Part shown: piece by piece, positions 37,390 through 45,950 of the stretch | Layout of the letters: every line of letters starts with the position of its first letter | How positions within the stretch are numbered: the first letter of the stretch is position 1 | DNA from: Pseudomonas sp. RIT-562 | GTDB taxonomy: Bacteria > Pseudomonadota > Gammaproteobacteria > Pseudomonadales > Pseudomonadaceae | NCBI RefSeq assembly: GCF_026241895.1 | Contig: NZ_JAPJIV010000027.1 | Location: 1-64,000, forward strand | Reading direction: 5' to 3' | DNA: 64,000 nucleotides | The notes under the pieces: model-generated | The model's input: only the letters and a program-made list of their open reading frames with translations | What the model was told of the DNA's origin: nothing | Database searches by the model: none | Position numbers and translations under genes: made by a program

Positions 37390-39015
37390 ATGACCACAGC
37401 ACATATCCTTGATCACTTGTTCCCGGAAGCCGACAGCATTCCGGAAAAGTACCGCCTCGAAGGCCAGACCGAACAACGCGAATACCTGGTCGATGGCGAA
37501 CTGAGAACCTGGTCCGGCCCCCTCGCCCAAGTCCGAAGCCCGGTGTACCTGAGCGGTGAACAAGGCGATCAGCAAGTCATTCTGGGCAGCACGCCGCTGC
37601 TCGATGCCGAGACCGCGTTGACCGCCCTCGACGCCGCAGTGCGTGCCTATGACCGAGGCCAGGGCCTGTGGCCGACCATGCGCGTTGCCGAGCGCATCCA
37701 GCACGTTGAAACCTTCCTCGGGCACATGCGCGAACAGCGCGAGGCGGTGGTCAAGTTGCTGATGTGGGAAATCGGCAAGAACCTCAAGGACTCGGAAAAA
37801 GAGTTCGACCGTACCTGTGACTACATCGTCGACACCATCAACGCGCTCAAGGAACTCGACCGCCGCTCCAGCCGCTTCGAACTGGAACAGGACACCCTCG
37901 GCCAGATCCGCCGGGTCCCGCTCGGCGTGGCGCTGTGTATGGGGCCTTATAACTACCCGCTGAACGAAACCTTCACCACGCTGATTCCGGCGCTGATCAT
38001 GGGTAACACCGTGGTGTTCAAGCCGGCCAAGCTCGGCGTGCTGTTGATCCGGCCGTTGCTGGAGGCGTTCCGCGACAGCTTCCCGGCCGGGGTAATCAAT
38101 GTGATCTACGGCAGCGGCCGGGAAACCGTCAGCGCGCTGATGGCCAGTGGCAAGATCGATATCTTCGCGTTCATCGGCACCAACAAGGCTGCCAGTGACC
38201 TGAAAAAACTCCACCCTAAACCGCACCGCTTGCGCGCGGCACTGGGCCTGGATGCGAAGAACCCTGGCATAGTCCTGCCCGAAGTCGACCTGGATAATGC
38301 AGTCAACGAAGCCGTCACCGGCTCGCTGTCGTTCAACGGCCAACGCTGCACCGCGCTGAAAATCCTGTTCGTCCACGAAGACGTGGTCGATGCCTTCATC
38401 GACAAGTTCAACGCCAAACTCGCCACGCTCAAACCCGGCATGCCGTGGGAAACCGGCGTGTCCCTCACCCCACTGCCGGAAGCGAGCAAGGTCGATTATT
38501 TGCATGCACTGGTCGCCGATGCCGAAAGCAAAGGCGCCAAGGTGGTCAATCCCAACGGTGGTGAGACCCGCGCCTCGTTCTTCTACCCGGCCGTGTTGTA
38601 CCCGGTGACGCCACAGATGCGCGTCTACCAGGAAGAACAGTTCGGGCCAGTGGTGCCGATCGTGCCGTACCGTCATCTGGATACGGTGATTGATTACGTC
38701 CTGGAATCGGACTTCGGCCAGCAGTTGAGCATCTTCGGCACCAACCCGGTGGCAGTGGGCCGGCTGGTCGACACCTTTGCCAACCAGGTTGGCCGGATTA
38801 ACCTCAACGCCCAGTGCCAGCGGGGGCCGGACACCTATCCGTTCAATGGCCGCAAGAATTCTGCTGAAGGTACGTTGTCTGTGCACGATGCGCTGCGGGT
38901 TTTTTCGATCCGGACACTGGTGGCGACCAAGTTCCAGGAAACCAACAAGGAACTCATCAGCGAGATCATCAGCGGCCGCAGTTCGAGTTTCCTGACTACC
39001 GACTACATCTTCTGA
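37390..39015 (+). CDS. gapN: NADP-dependent glyceraldehyde-3-phosphate dehydrogenase
   Basis: Non-phosphorylating GapN-type aldehyde dehydrogenase of 541 residues, oxidising glyceraldehyde-3-phosphate to 3-phosphoglycerate with NADPH formation. Signatures are VALCMGPYNYPLNETFTT, FIGTNKAASDLKK, LGLDAKNPGIVLPE (in the Glu motif region) and the catalytic Cys in SFNGQRCTALKILF. The C-terminal oligomerisation part is normal (GRKNSAEGTLSVHDALR). It lies alone, followed by a REP tandem array. Confidence 0.88.
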   Translation: MTTAHILDHLFPEADSIPEKYRLEGQTEQREYLVDGELRTWSGPLAQVRSPVYLSGEQGDQQVILGSTPLLDAETALTALDAAVRAYDRGQGLWPTMRVAERIQHVETFLGHMREQREAVVKLLMWEIGKNLKDSEKEFDRTCDYIVDTINALKELDRRSSRFELEQDTLGQIRRVPLGVALCMGPYNYPLNETFTTLIPALIMGNTVVFKPAKLGVLLIRPLLEAFRDSFPAGVINVIYGSGRETVSALMASGKIDIFAFIGTNKAASDLKKLHPKPHRLRAALGLDAKNPGIVLPEVDLDNAVNEAVTGSLSFNGQRCTALKILFVHEDVVDAFIDKFNAKLATLKPGMPWETGVSLTPLPEASKVDYLHALVADAESKGAKVVNPNGGETRASFFYPAVLYPVTPQMRVYQEEQFGPVVPIVPYRHLDTVIDYVLESDFGQQLSIFGTNPVAVGRLVDTFANQVGRINLNAQCQRGPDTYPFNGRKNSAEGTLSVHDALRVFSIRTLVATKFQETNKELISEIISGRSSSFLTTDYIF

Positions 39016-39028
39016 GGACAGCCGATCC

Positions 39029-39425
39029 TTGTCGGAGCCTGGCTTAGCGGCGATGGCGCTCGTCAAGACGCCATCGCTGGCAAGCCAGACTCCTACAGGG
39101 GATCGAGGTGCACGCAAAAATTGTGGATCGACACAAATCCGTAGGAGCCTGGCTTGCCAGCGATGGCGATCTCAAGGACGCCATCGCGGGCAAGCCTTGC
39201 TCCCACAGAGGATCGAGGGTATTCGCAGAAATGTGGATCGACATAAATCCGTAGGAGCTGGCTTGCCAGCGATGGCGATCATCAAGACGCCATCGCTGGC
39301 AAGCCAGACTCCTACAGGGGATTGAGGTGCACGCGAAAATTGTGGATCGACACAAATCCGTAGGAGCCTGGCTTGCCAGCGATGGCGATCTCAAGGACGC
39401 CATCGCGGGCAAGCCGATTGATGAT
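39029..39425. repeat. Tandem array of four ~110-bp REP-containing units
   Basis: Four direct units begin near 39029, 39141, 39251 and 39359. Each has an inverted REP pair (GGAGCCTGGCTTGCCAGCGA and CGCTGGCAAGCC or CGCGGGCAAGCC) plus a unique linker ending GTGGATCGACA(C/T)AAATCC. The last unit is cut short. Alternate units carry CGCTGGC or CGCGGGC in the second arm. This is a BIME-like array and fills the entire gap between gapN and the EamA gene. Confidence 0.92.
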
Positions 39426-39432
39426 GCGTGCG

Positions 39433-40326
39433 CTACATAGCCACCCGCCGCACCCCCAAGTTCCAACCCTGTTGCATGCCCGCCGCCGCCAGCAAAATCG
39501 CCGCGACCCCGATCCACTGCAACACCTGCAGCTGATGACCAAACGCAAACCAATCAACAAAAATAGCCGCTATCGGGTAGATAAACGACAACGCCCCGGT
39601 CAGCGCCGTCGGTAATTTCTGAATCGCCCCATACAGCAACACATACATCACCCCGGTGTGCACAATGCCCAGCGTCACCAGGCTGGCCCAGGCACTTGGC
39701 GCTTGCGGCAGCGCGGAAAAATGCGCAAAGGGCGCCAGCAACAACACCCCGGTGCACACCTGGATCAATGCGATCAAATGCGGCGCAGTGCCGGTCAGGC
39801 GCTTAATGATCAACGCAGCGATCGCATACAAAAACGCCGCTCCCAGTGCCAGCGCGATTCCCATCAGGTAGTCATCGCCACTCTCGCCTTGAGTACCGTG
39901 GGCACTGACAATCGCCAGCATCCCCATGAACGAGATGCCCAGCCAGAACAGCTTCTGCAGGGTGATTTTTTCGTTGAGAAACACCGCCGCCAGCCCCACC
40001 AGCATGAACGGCTGTACGTTGTACACCGCCGTGCCGATGGCTATCGATGCCCGGGAGTACGAGGCGAACAACAGCACCCAGTTGCCCACAATCGCCACTC
40101 CGCTGAGCACCGCCAGAAGGAAGGTGGTGCGGGTGAGCATGCCGGGGCGCAGGAAACCGAACGCCGCGCAGATCAACAGCAAAGTGCCGGCGCCGAACAC
40201 GCAACGCCAGAACACCACATCCAGTACCGGTTGACCCGACACCAGCACGAACCAGCCGATGGTCCCGGAAATCAGCATGGCGGCGGTCATCTCGAATGAC
40301 CCGCGACGGATTGTTTTGTCCATCAT
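39433..40326 (-). CDS. EamA/DMT-family exporter
   Basis: Drug/metabolite-transporter family membrane protein, 297 residues, about ten helices in two EamA repeats. Typical stretches are FWRCVFGAGTLLLICAAFG at repeat start and VHTGVMYVLLYGAIQKLPTA then LSFIYPIAAIFVDWFAFG in the second repeat. It is divergent from an Lrp-type regulator gene; that pairing is common for amino-acid exporters controlled by Lrp. Confidence 0.86.
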   Translation of the reverse strand: MMDKTIRRGSFEMTAAMLISGTIGWFVLVSGQPVLDVVFWRCVFGAGTLLLICAAFGFLRPGMLTRTTFLLAVLSGVAIVGNWVLLFASYSRASIAIGTAVYNVQPFMLVGLAAVFLNEKITLQKLFWLGISFMGMLAIVSAHGTQGESGDDYLMGIALALGAAFLYAIAALIIKRLTGTAPHLIALIQVCTGVLLLAPFAHFSALPQAPSAWASLVTLGIVHTGVMYVLLYGAIQKLPTALTGALSFIYPIAAIFVDWFAFGHQLQVLQWIGVAAILLAAAGMQQGWNLGVRRVAM

Positions 40327-40458
40327 CAGACTCCTGTGATTGAGCCCAAATTATGCCGAGCAACGCCCCGACGCCTCCATAGCAAAAAGCAGGCTAGAAT
40401 CCAGATCTGCCTTTTTTATCAAGGCCAATTCGCTTAATTGCCTAACCGAGGTTCTGCC

Positions 40459-40896
40459 ATGACCGACGACATAGACCAGATGCTGATCAAGGCCCTGATG
40501 GAAGACTCGCGTCGTTCCCTCAAGGCCCTGGCGGGTATCAGCGGTCTGTCCTCGCCCAGCGTCGCCGAGCGTTTGCGCCGCCTGGAAGAGCGCGGGGTGC
40601 TCAAGGGTTACACCGTCGAGATCGACCCCAAATGCTTCGGCTATCAGCTCCAGGCCATCGTGCGTATCCGCCCGCTGCCTGGGCAGTTGCAGGAAGTGGA
40701 ACGACAAATCCAAGCGATCGCCGAATTCACCGAGTGCGACAAGGTGACCGGAGATGATTGTTTCATCGCCCGCCTGCATGTGCGCTCGATGGAACAGCTG
40801 GACACCCTGCTCGACCGCCTCAACACCCACGCCGAAACCAACACCGCGATCGTGAAAAAAACTCCGGTCAAACGCCGCCTGCCGCCAATGGAATGA
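40459..40896 (+). CDS. Lrp/AsnC family regulator
   Basis: A 145-residue regulator. N-terminal HTH: LIKALMEDSRRSLKALAGIS then GLSSPSVAERLRRLEERGVL; C-terminal RAM/AsnC ligand domain with YTVEIDPKCFGYQLQAIVRI and CDKVTGDDCFIARLHVRS. Start at 40459 (MTDDIDQMLIKA). It probably controls the divergent EamA exporter in response to an amino acid. Confidence 0.9.
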   Translation: MTDDIDQMLIKALMEDSRRSLKALAGISGLSSPSVAERLRRLEERGVLKGYTVEIDPKCFGYQLQAIVRIRPLPGQLQEVERQIQAIAEFTECDKVTGDDCFIARLHVRSMEQLDTLLDRLNTHAETNTAIVKKTPVKRRLPPME

Positions 40897-40953
40897 GTGA
40901 TATTTTGTTTCGAAACACGTAGATTGAATGTTTTCCAGCTAAGGATTGGCAGC

Positions 40954-41283
40954 ATGAAAATTCAGGTCATGGCATTGGCAGCGCTGATGCTCGCAGGTTG
41001 CGGTACGGTCCAGACGGTGATGCGCGACGATGAAGTCGCCGCAAAAATCCTCAAGGAACAAAAGAGTTACTGCGGTGCAGTCCCGCGCATCTACAGTGGC
41101 GTGACCTTCGACTTCTGCTACCTGAATGCCCCGCTCGAAAGAGGCCGCGAAGCCGAGGTGCATACCACTGCACCAGCCGTCGTACTGGTCGACGTGGTGC
41201 TGTCAGGCGTGATGGACACCTTGGTATTGCCCTACACGATTTATAAGCAACAGGCCGACGGCAGCATTATCGTGTCCAAATAA
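40954..41283 (+). CDS. YceK/YidQ family lipoprotein
   Basis: A 109-residue lipoprotein: signal peptide MKIQVMALAALMLAGCGTVQ with lipobox LAGC, and a body with YSGVTFDFCYLNAP and the late PAVVLVDVVLSGVMDTLVLP helix followed by PYTIYKQ, typical of the YceK/YidQ family. Function is unknown, outer-membrane association is likely. AAGGAT precedes the ATG at 40954. It ends next to a strong terminator just left of the island junction. Confidence 0.82.
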   Translation: MKIQVMALAALMLAGCGTVQTVMRDDEVAAKILKEQKSYCGAVPRIYSGVTFDFCYLNAPLERGREAEVHTTAPAVVLVDVVLSGVMDTLVLPYTIYKQQADGSIIVSK

Positions 41284-41300
41284 CCTGGACTCCAGGCAAT

Positions 41301-41330
41301 AAAAAACCCGCCGAGGCGGGTTTTTTTTTT
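41301..41330. terminator. Bidirectional-type rho-independent terminator
   Basis: AAAAAACCCGC-CGAG-GCGGGTTTTTTTTTT: a GC stem flanked by A and T runs, able to work on both strands. It lies between the plus-strand lipoprotein gene and the minus-strand yccA 3' end. Confidence 0.92.
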
Positions 41331-41341
41331 AGCGCCAGCGA

Positions 41342-41401
41342 TCAGTCATCGCGGCTCATGATGCCGAACAGCTGCAGCAAGCTGACGAACAGGTTGTAGA
41401 T
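41342..41401 (-). pseudogene. yccA: 3' end of yccA (Bax inhibitor-1 family), cut by island insertion
   Basis: The minus strand reads IYNLFVSLLQLFGIMSRDD then TGA, the conserved tail of Pseudomonas YccA-like (BI-1) membrane proteins. Directly before the ATC codon the frame meets TAA (41402-41404), and no upstream part of the gene is present in this window. The interruption coincides with the change to AT-rich sequence. The missing part should lie beyond the right end of the island, or the island may carry a replacement 3' end there. Confidence 0.8.
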
Positions 41402-41410
41402 TTAGTTCTC

Positions 41411-41428
41411 GTTGACAAATATGTCAAC
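41411..41428. repeat. Perfect inverted repeat at island end (candidate recombination site)
   Basis: GTTGACA-AATA-TGTCAAC: 7-bp arms around a 4-base centre, nine bases inside the yccA junction. This is the layout of a tyrosine-recombinase core site with two binding arms, although the centre is short. It may be the left attachment site of the element. Confidence 0.55.
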
Positions 41429-41561
41429 CCCTGTATCGTTAGATCTCACACAGACAAAATGTAAACATCCAGTCCTTCATCGAGAAATCTAAGACCCTCA
41501 TGTTCTCTGCACCGAACCGAATAAAAAATCTAGTAAGGTTCCTGCTAATTTTCCTTTTCGG

Positions 41562-41592
41562 CGCTAGCAATTTGTTAGCGTATATGCTAGCG
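41562..41592. repeat. Inverted repeat upstream of the recombinase operon
   Basis: CGCTAGCA at 41562-41569 and TGCTAGCG at 41585-41592 are perfect 8-bp inverted arms around 15 bases that include a further GTTAGCG. It lies 110 bases before the first recombinase gene and could be an operator or accessory recombinase site. The rest of 41402-41701 holds no gene. Confidence 0.5.
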
Positions 41593-41701
41593 AAGCCCTC
41601 ATCCATGGCCACGCGTTTTAACTCTAGATGTTGCAACAAAACGCTTAAGCGGACACCTCAAGTATTGATCAAATTCAATTATATTACCTGAGTCGTAACT
41701 T

Positions 41702-43897
41702 GTGACCGATTCAATCTCGCCAATATTTAATACCATTAGTGTGCCTTCCGTTAAAGGAATTATGGTCAAGTGCAACTATATGGATCATGAGCACTTCCAG
41801 TTCGATGCTGGTTATTCAGAGGATTTACACAGAATTTTTATCAGCTATTGCAGAGAAGTTTCATACTCTACTGCAAGCGGCTTAAGAAAATCCATTGATG
41901 AGTTTCTCTCGTTTGTCGGACAGTATAATGAACTGAACAAATCAGAACTAGCCTTCCAGGGAATGGCAGATTACGACATTGAAATACATAACCAATTTCA
42001 AAACTATTTATACGCCAATTGCGAAAATGCAAACCTTGCAACGACTCGCATGGTTCTTTTCAAAAGCGCGATTACTACATATAGCAAAAAATACAACTTA
42101 TTTTCCAATCTACGGTTTACCACGCTTTCAAATGCCGAATACAATAGTGCCAAACCTCTTTCACTTGAGTGCGAAACAAGTCTTGCAAACTGTTTGAATC
42201 AGCATATTGAAAAAATTTACAAAAAAATCGAATTCAGAATGCAAGTAGAGGCTTCGGAGCCTTATACCTATTCATCGATGCTCTCCGAAACAAACCCCCA
42301 CACACTGGAAAATATATTTAAGTGGATAAACTTCAATCTAATAAAAAACGGCCGCATTCTTAATAAAGCCAATTTGGCAAAATTTTTAGCAAACTCTGCA
42401 GACAAAGCCCTTAACATACTCGCTACCCAGCCAGATTATTACAACAAAGTAATGGACTTATATCAACAACAGTATAAGCATGCTGACTATATTGAACTTA
42501 GTCCTTTCGATGTCAAAAGTAAAATTGGGGGGCTCACGAATTGGAAACCTGAACCAATCAGGGTGTTGAAAACTTTTCTTACTCACGGATTCCCCTTCGA
42601 TATACCTCTTGAAACCATTGCAAAAGAATATACATCGAGCTCTTTAATCAACATTGATGATTGCAAATTCGATATCGTCAAAACCATCATTCTAAGAATT
42701 GCAAGATACAACGGTCGCACGCCAACTTTCTCCCAAGACGAATTATTAGAAATGTATTATCCCTCGGAACTGGATATGACTGTAATCGTTTTGAAAATCA
42801 TGCTTGAGACTGGTTGGAACAAGGAAACAGTTTTATCCATTACTCCTGACACTGCAACTCATTTCCTCTCAGGGGTATTTAACACAGACTCAAAAGTAAT
42901 CCAGGGCGAGAAGAATAAATCTCAAGGAAAAGGTCTACCTTACGCCAACCCCCAAGCAATTTTTAGCCTGAGCGATAAAACCGATAGGTATTCCGCTTAC
43001 AATTTAATTTTTTTGGCCAACACCCTTGCAGAGCCATTACAAGGTAAGCCCTTAGACAAGGTTGGAGTTTTTTATGACGAAGACGCGAGCAAGTTATTCT
43101 TGTGCATTAAAACATCCAAAACATGGGCTGTACATGGCCGACATACATCACTCTATAACGCCTATTATTTCGAAACAGGGGTGAAACAATTCCTGGCCCA
43201 ATATGAAATCTTTGAAAATGGGGAACGCTTAAAATCAGCTGAAGACTTCACTGCTAGTTTAAGACCTACCTGGGCTGAGAAAGAATACACCAAGAGCCCT
43301 TTAAGTTTCGTCGCTACGCAGATGGGTCACAAACAAGAAGACACCACAGATATATTTTATTGTAGTTCAGGGCCGGCAGTAAAGGAAAGAGAGCAACGGC
43401 TACGTGGGGCGCTAGAGCAGACGATGGAAACACTGAGATCCTTGAAGTTCCGCGGACAGCTCCTTCCGCCAAAACCTGGACAAACAAATGAAAACTCTAA
43501 ATGCATAACCTTGTTCAGCATTCCAGGTATGGAGCCACCATTATGGGGATGTTCCGATCAAAAGGCTCCAGATTGGACTGGATTTGATAAATACATAAAA
43601 AAAGGGAAAAAATGCGCCCACATTTCAAAATGTCTATTTTGTAGCAGAGTTATGATTTTCGAAGACTCTCTACCTTACTTAATGGATAGGGCTCATTACT
43701 TGCAGCAATACTTAGACGACAATTTATCAGCTAGTGGGATCTTCCAGCTCAGAAGCGAACTTAAAATTATTGAGTATATCATTGATAACTGGAATGACTC
43801 AGGCGCAGTGAGCAAGGCAGTTGTTTTCTTTAACGCGAACAAAGGGCTGCTACCAAAGAGCCTAGAAATATTAAACACCCTGTTCCAGGATGACTAA
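41702..43897 (+). CDS. gmtY: Large tyrosine-recombinase-like protein (GmtY-like)
   Basis: A 731-residue protein, first of the island operon. The C-terminal half has a recombinase-like fold outline: LETGWNKETVLSI (box I region), SLRPTWAEKEY (box II Arg), then TQMGHKQEDTTDIFYCS with His and the terminal Tyr. The usual first catalytic Arg is Asn at about residue 373. Near the C-terminus several Cys residues (WGCSDQK, KKCAHISKCLFCSRV) suggest a zinc site. The start is a GTG at 41702; an ATG at 41762 with AAAGGAAT ahead is an alternative. Its stop overlaps the next gene. Symbol follows the GMT gene order as I recall it. Confidence 0.6.
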   Translation: MTDSISPIFNTISVPSVKGIMVKCNYMDHEHFQFDAGYSEDLHRIFISYCREVSYSTASGLRKSIDEFLSFVGQYNELNKSELAFQGMADYDIEIHNQFQNYLYANCENANLATTRMVLFKSAITTYSKKYNLFSNLRFTTLSNAEYNSAKPLSLECETSLANCLNQHIEKIYKKIEFRMQVEASEPYTYSSMLSETNPHTLENIFKWINFNLIKNGRILNKANLAKFLANSADKALNILATQPDYYNKVMDLYQQQYKHADYIELSPFDVKSKIGGLTNWKPEPIRVLKTFLTHGFPFDIPLETIAKEYTSSSLINIDDCKFDIVKTIILRIARYNGRTPTFSQDELLEMYYPSELDMTVIVLKIMLETGWNKETVLSITPDTATHFLSGVFNTDSKVIQGEKNKSQGKGLPYANPQAIFSLSDKTDRYSAYNLIFLANTLAEPLQGKPLDKVGVFYDEDASKLFLCIKTSKTWAVHGRHTSLYNAYYFETGVKQFLAQYEIFENGERLKSAEDFTASLRPTWAEKEYTKSPLSFVATQMGHKQEDTTDIFYCSSGPAVKEREQRLRGALEQTMETLRSLKFRGQLLPPKPGQTNENSKCITLFSIPGMEPPLWGCSDQKAPDWTGFDKYIKKGKKCAHISKCLFCSRVMIFEDSLPYLMDRAHYLQQYLDDNLSASGIFQLRSELKIIEYIIDNWNDSGAVSKAVVFFNANKGLLPKSLEILNTLFQDD

Positions 43898-45950
43898 GAT
43901 GACAAGTCTCAACGACGCTCGCCAATCCGCGAATGATATCAATGATAATGATCTTATATCGGAATTTGATTACGACTTTGAAGAGTATGCAGATGAAATA
44001 CTTGACGAACTGCTTAACAACTCAGGATCAATACACAATCCAAAATCAAAGCAAAAAACAGAAGGACTAAAAGGCAAACTAAAGCTCTTCCCAAATCTTG
44101 ACTTCCCAGTTAGCAAGCATTCAAATTACGGTGATGATCAGTGGGTTCTCGGTCAACCTAATAACTATAAAAAACTAAGCATTTCGTTTAATAGATTACT
44201 GCCGGGAGAAAATGATCTTAAACGGATGCTAGGCTATCATTTAATTCCGGACTTCTCTCCATACGGGGGATCTAGAAGCTACATTACAGCCGAGCACAAA
44301 ACATCAACGTTCAAGCTGTTGGACGACTACTGCTTTACACCTAATCACCTAGATGCAACACCAAGCAGTATAAGTTTGATCACAGTACCGATGCTGAACA
44401 TGGCGCTTGATGCGGCTAGAGACTCAGGCAAGGTTTCGCACTACAGCAATCTCTATTATTTAATCCGTTTTTGGCTAAACCTGGGGAGAGATGGTTTTAT
44501 TCCAGAGCCTTATTGTCTAGACATCCCTGCTAATAAAGTTGACACAAAAGAACGCGAGCGCGACGTCTTCGATCATTTGAAAAACTCCCTCGGTAGCTGG
44601 GAATCTTATGATGAAGATGAGTTGGAGCGCCTCATTGAATACGCGATGTTTTGGATTGAAAAGGCATTGCCAGAACTGACAAAACTTAAAGACTTCATAA
44701 AACAAAACAAAATCGAAAAGTTTTATGGATTTAAAGTTCAAGTCCTTGACCGTGACTTGAGCCTGGAGGAATCCACTACGGTCATTGTTGACAACATTGA
44801 AATATTTAAACCTCAAATGCGCCAATATACAATTGCACAAAATAACACCACCCGATATATTTATAATTTTGCCATGCCGTATATTAAAACGATCGACAAG
44901 GTCAGAAGTGCATTGTTTATTTTGATCGCGCTTTGTACTGGAGCACGGTCAAGAGAGTTATGCGGACTGTGCTTTTCAGACTTTTACTATGCTCGCGGAG
45001 AGTGGTGGGTTTCTTTAACGAGATTCAAGGTGACAAACGACCCTAACTACAAAGGTCAAAAACAAGAAATTCCTTTGCCATCTTTTATTGGCGAGAATTT
45101 AATTCTACTAAAAAATTTGAAAAATCTTTACAAACCAAATTCGGACATATTATTTCGATCCATGCGTTCTTCTCGAACTGACTCGAACCACCGAGTGCTT
45201 CTGCCTATCTTGACTCATCTGAAAAATGAAACAGGCCTAGACAGCATACACGTGCATCGTTTTCGAAAGACAATCGCAGATATCATTATCAATCGCGGCG
45301 AAGCCAACATCGATATTCTTAGACATCTTTTTGGGCACAAAAGCTACACAATGACCCTCCGCTATATCGCGAGAAACCCTTACATTATCCAAAGTGTAGC
45401 TTTAGCAATTGAGCAAAATTACAGTGATGATTTTGTCGATGTGCTGGATGCTGTTAAAAACGGACAACATTCGGGTGAGACCGCTACCAGGATCGCCAAT
45501 GCTATAAATGCCAAACCTGAACACTTCAATGGAAGACAATTTAAAGTGACAGTATTTCACTACATCAAGCATTTGCTTGAATCTGGTGAACCTATATTTA
45601 TTAAACGTACTGCACTGGGTGTATTTTGCCTATCTGATGAGAAATACAGCCAAACATATCTTCCTCCATGCTTAGAAGGGAAAGTTCTTTTGCCGGATGA
45701 GACCCCTCTCCCAGACCCTCAGAACTGTCAAACATACTGTAAGCATGCCGTTGTTACAGAAAAAGCCCGCGAATCACTACAGGAGGATGTAAAGTTTTAC
45801 ACTTCACTGCTCGATCATATGACGGGCCAAGAGAATAAGGTTTCTTTTCAAAAACTAAGCAAACAATTAAGAGCATGCCTAATTCACCTAGATAATTTAG
45901 GGCGCTCAACTATCACAATTACATCTGAATCTGATTCGGCGAGATCATAA
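43890..45950 (+). CDS. gmtZ: Tyrosine recombinase, complete catalytic set (GmtZ-like)
   Basis: A 686-residue integrase. The catalytic residues can be read: Arg353 in TGARSRELCGL, His456 and Arg459 in VHRFRKTIADIIINRGE, His483 in FGHKSYTMTL and nucleophile Tyr492. An acidic N-terminal segment (about 10-35, DDFEEYADEILDELL type) precedes a core-binding domain. About 190 residues follow the Tyr and include CQTYCKHA. Start overlaps the 3' end of the preceding gene by eight bases; the final codons overlap the next start. Likely the main strand-exchange enzyme of the island. Confidence 0.75.
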   Translation: MTKMTSLNDARQSANDINDNDLISEFDYDFEEYADEILDELLNNSGSIHNPKSKQKTEGLKGKLKLFPNLDFPVSKHSNYGDDQWVLGQPNNYKKLSISFNRLLPGENDLKRMLGYHLIPDFSPYGGSRSYITAEHKTSTFKLLDDYCFTPNHLDATPSSISLITVPMLNMALDAARDSGKVSHYSNLYYLIRFWLNLGRDGFIPEPYCLDIPANKVDTKERERDVFDHLKNSLGSWESYDEDELERLIEYAMFWIEKALPELTKLKDFIKQNKIEKFYGFKVQVLDRDLSLEESTTVIVDNIEIFKPQMRQYTIAQNNTTRYIYNFAMPYIKTIDKVRSALFILIALCTGARSRELCGLCFSDFYYARGEWWVSLTRFKVTNDPNYKGQKQEIPLPSFIGENLILLKNLKNLYKPNSDILFRSMRSSRTDSNHRVLLPILTHLKNETGLDSIHVHRFRKTIADIIINRGEANIDILRHLFGHKSYTMTLRYIARNPYIIQSVALAIEQNYSDDFVDVLDAVKNGQHSGETATRIANAINAKPEHFNGRQFKVTVFHYIKHLLESGEPIFIKRTALGVFCLSDEKYSQTYLPPCLEGKVLLPDETPLPDPQNCQTYCKHAVVTEKARESLQEDVKFYTSLLDHMTGQENKVSFQKLSKQLRACLIHLDNLGRSTITITSESDSARS

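Noticed and set aside
39029..39425. Possible CRISPR array
   Set aside because: Repeats are long palindromic REP arms with conserved linkers and no variable spacers of uniform length; no cas genes nearby.
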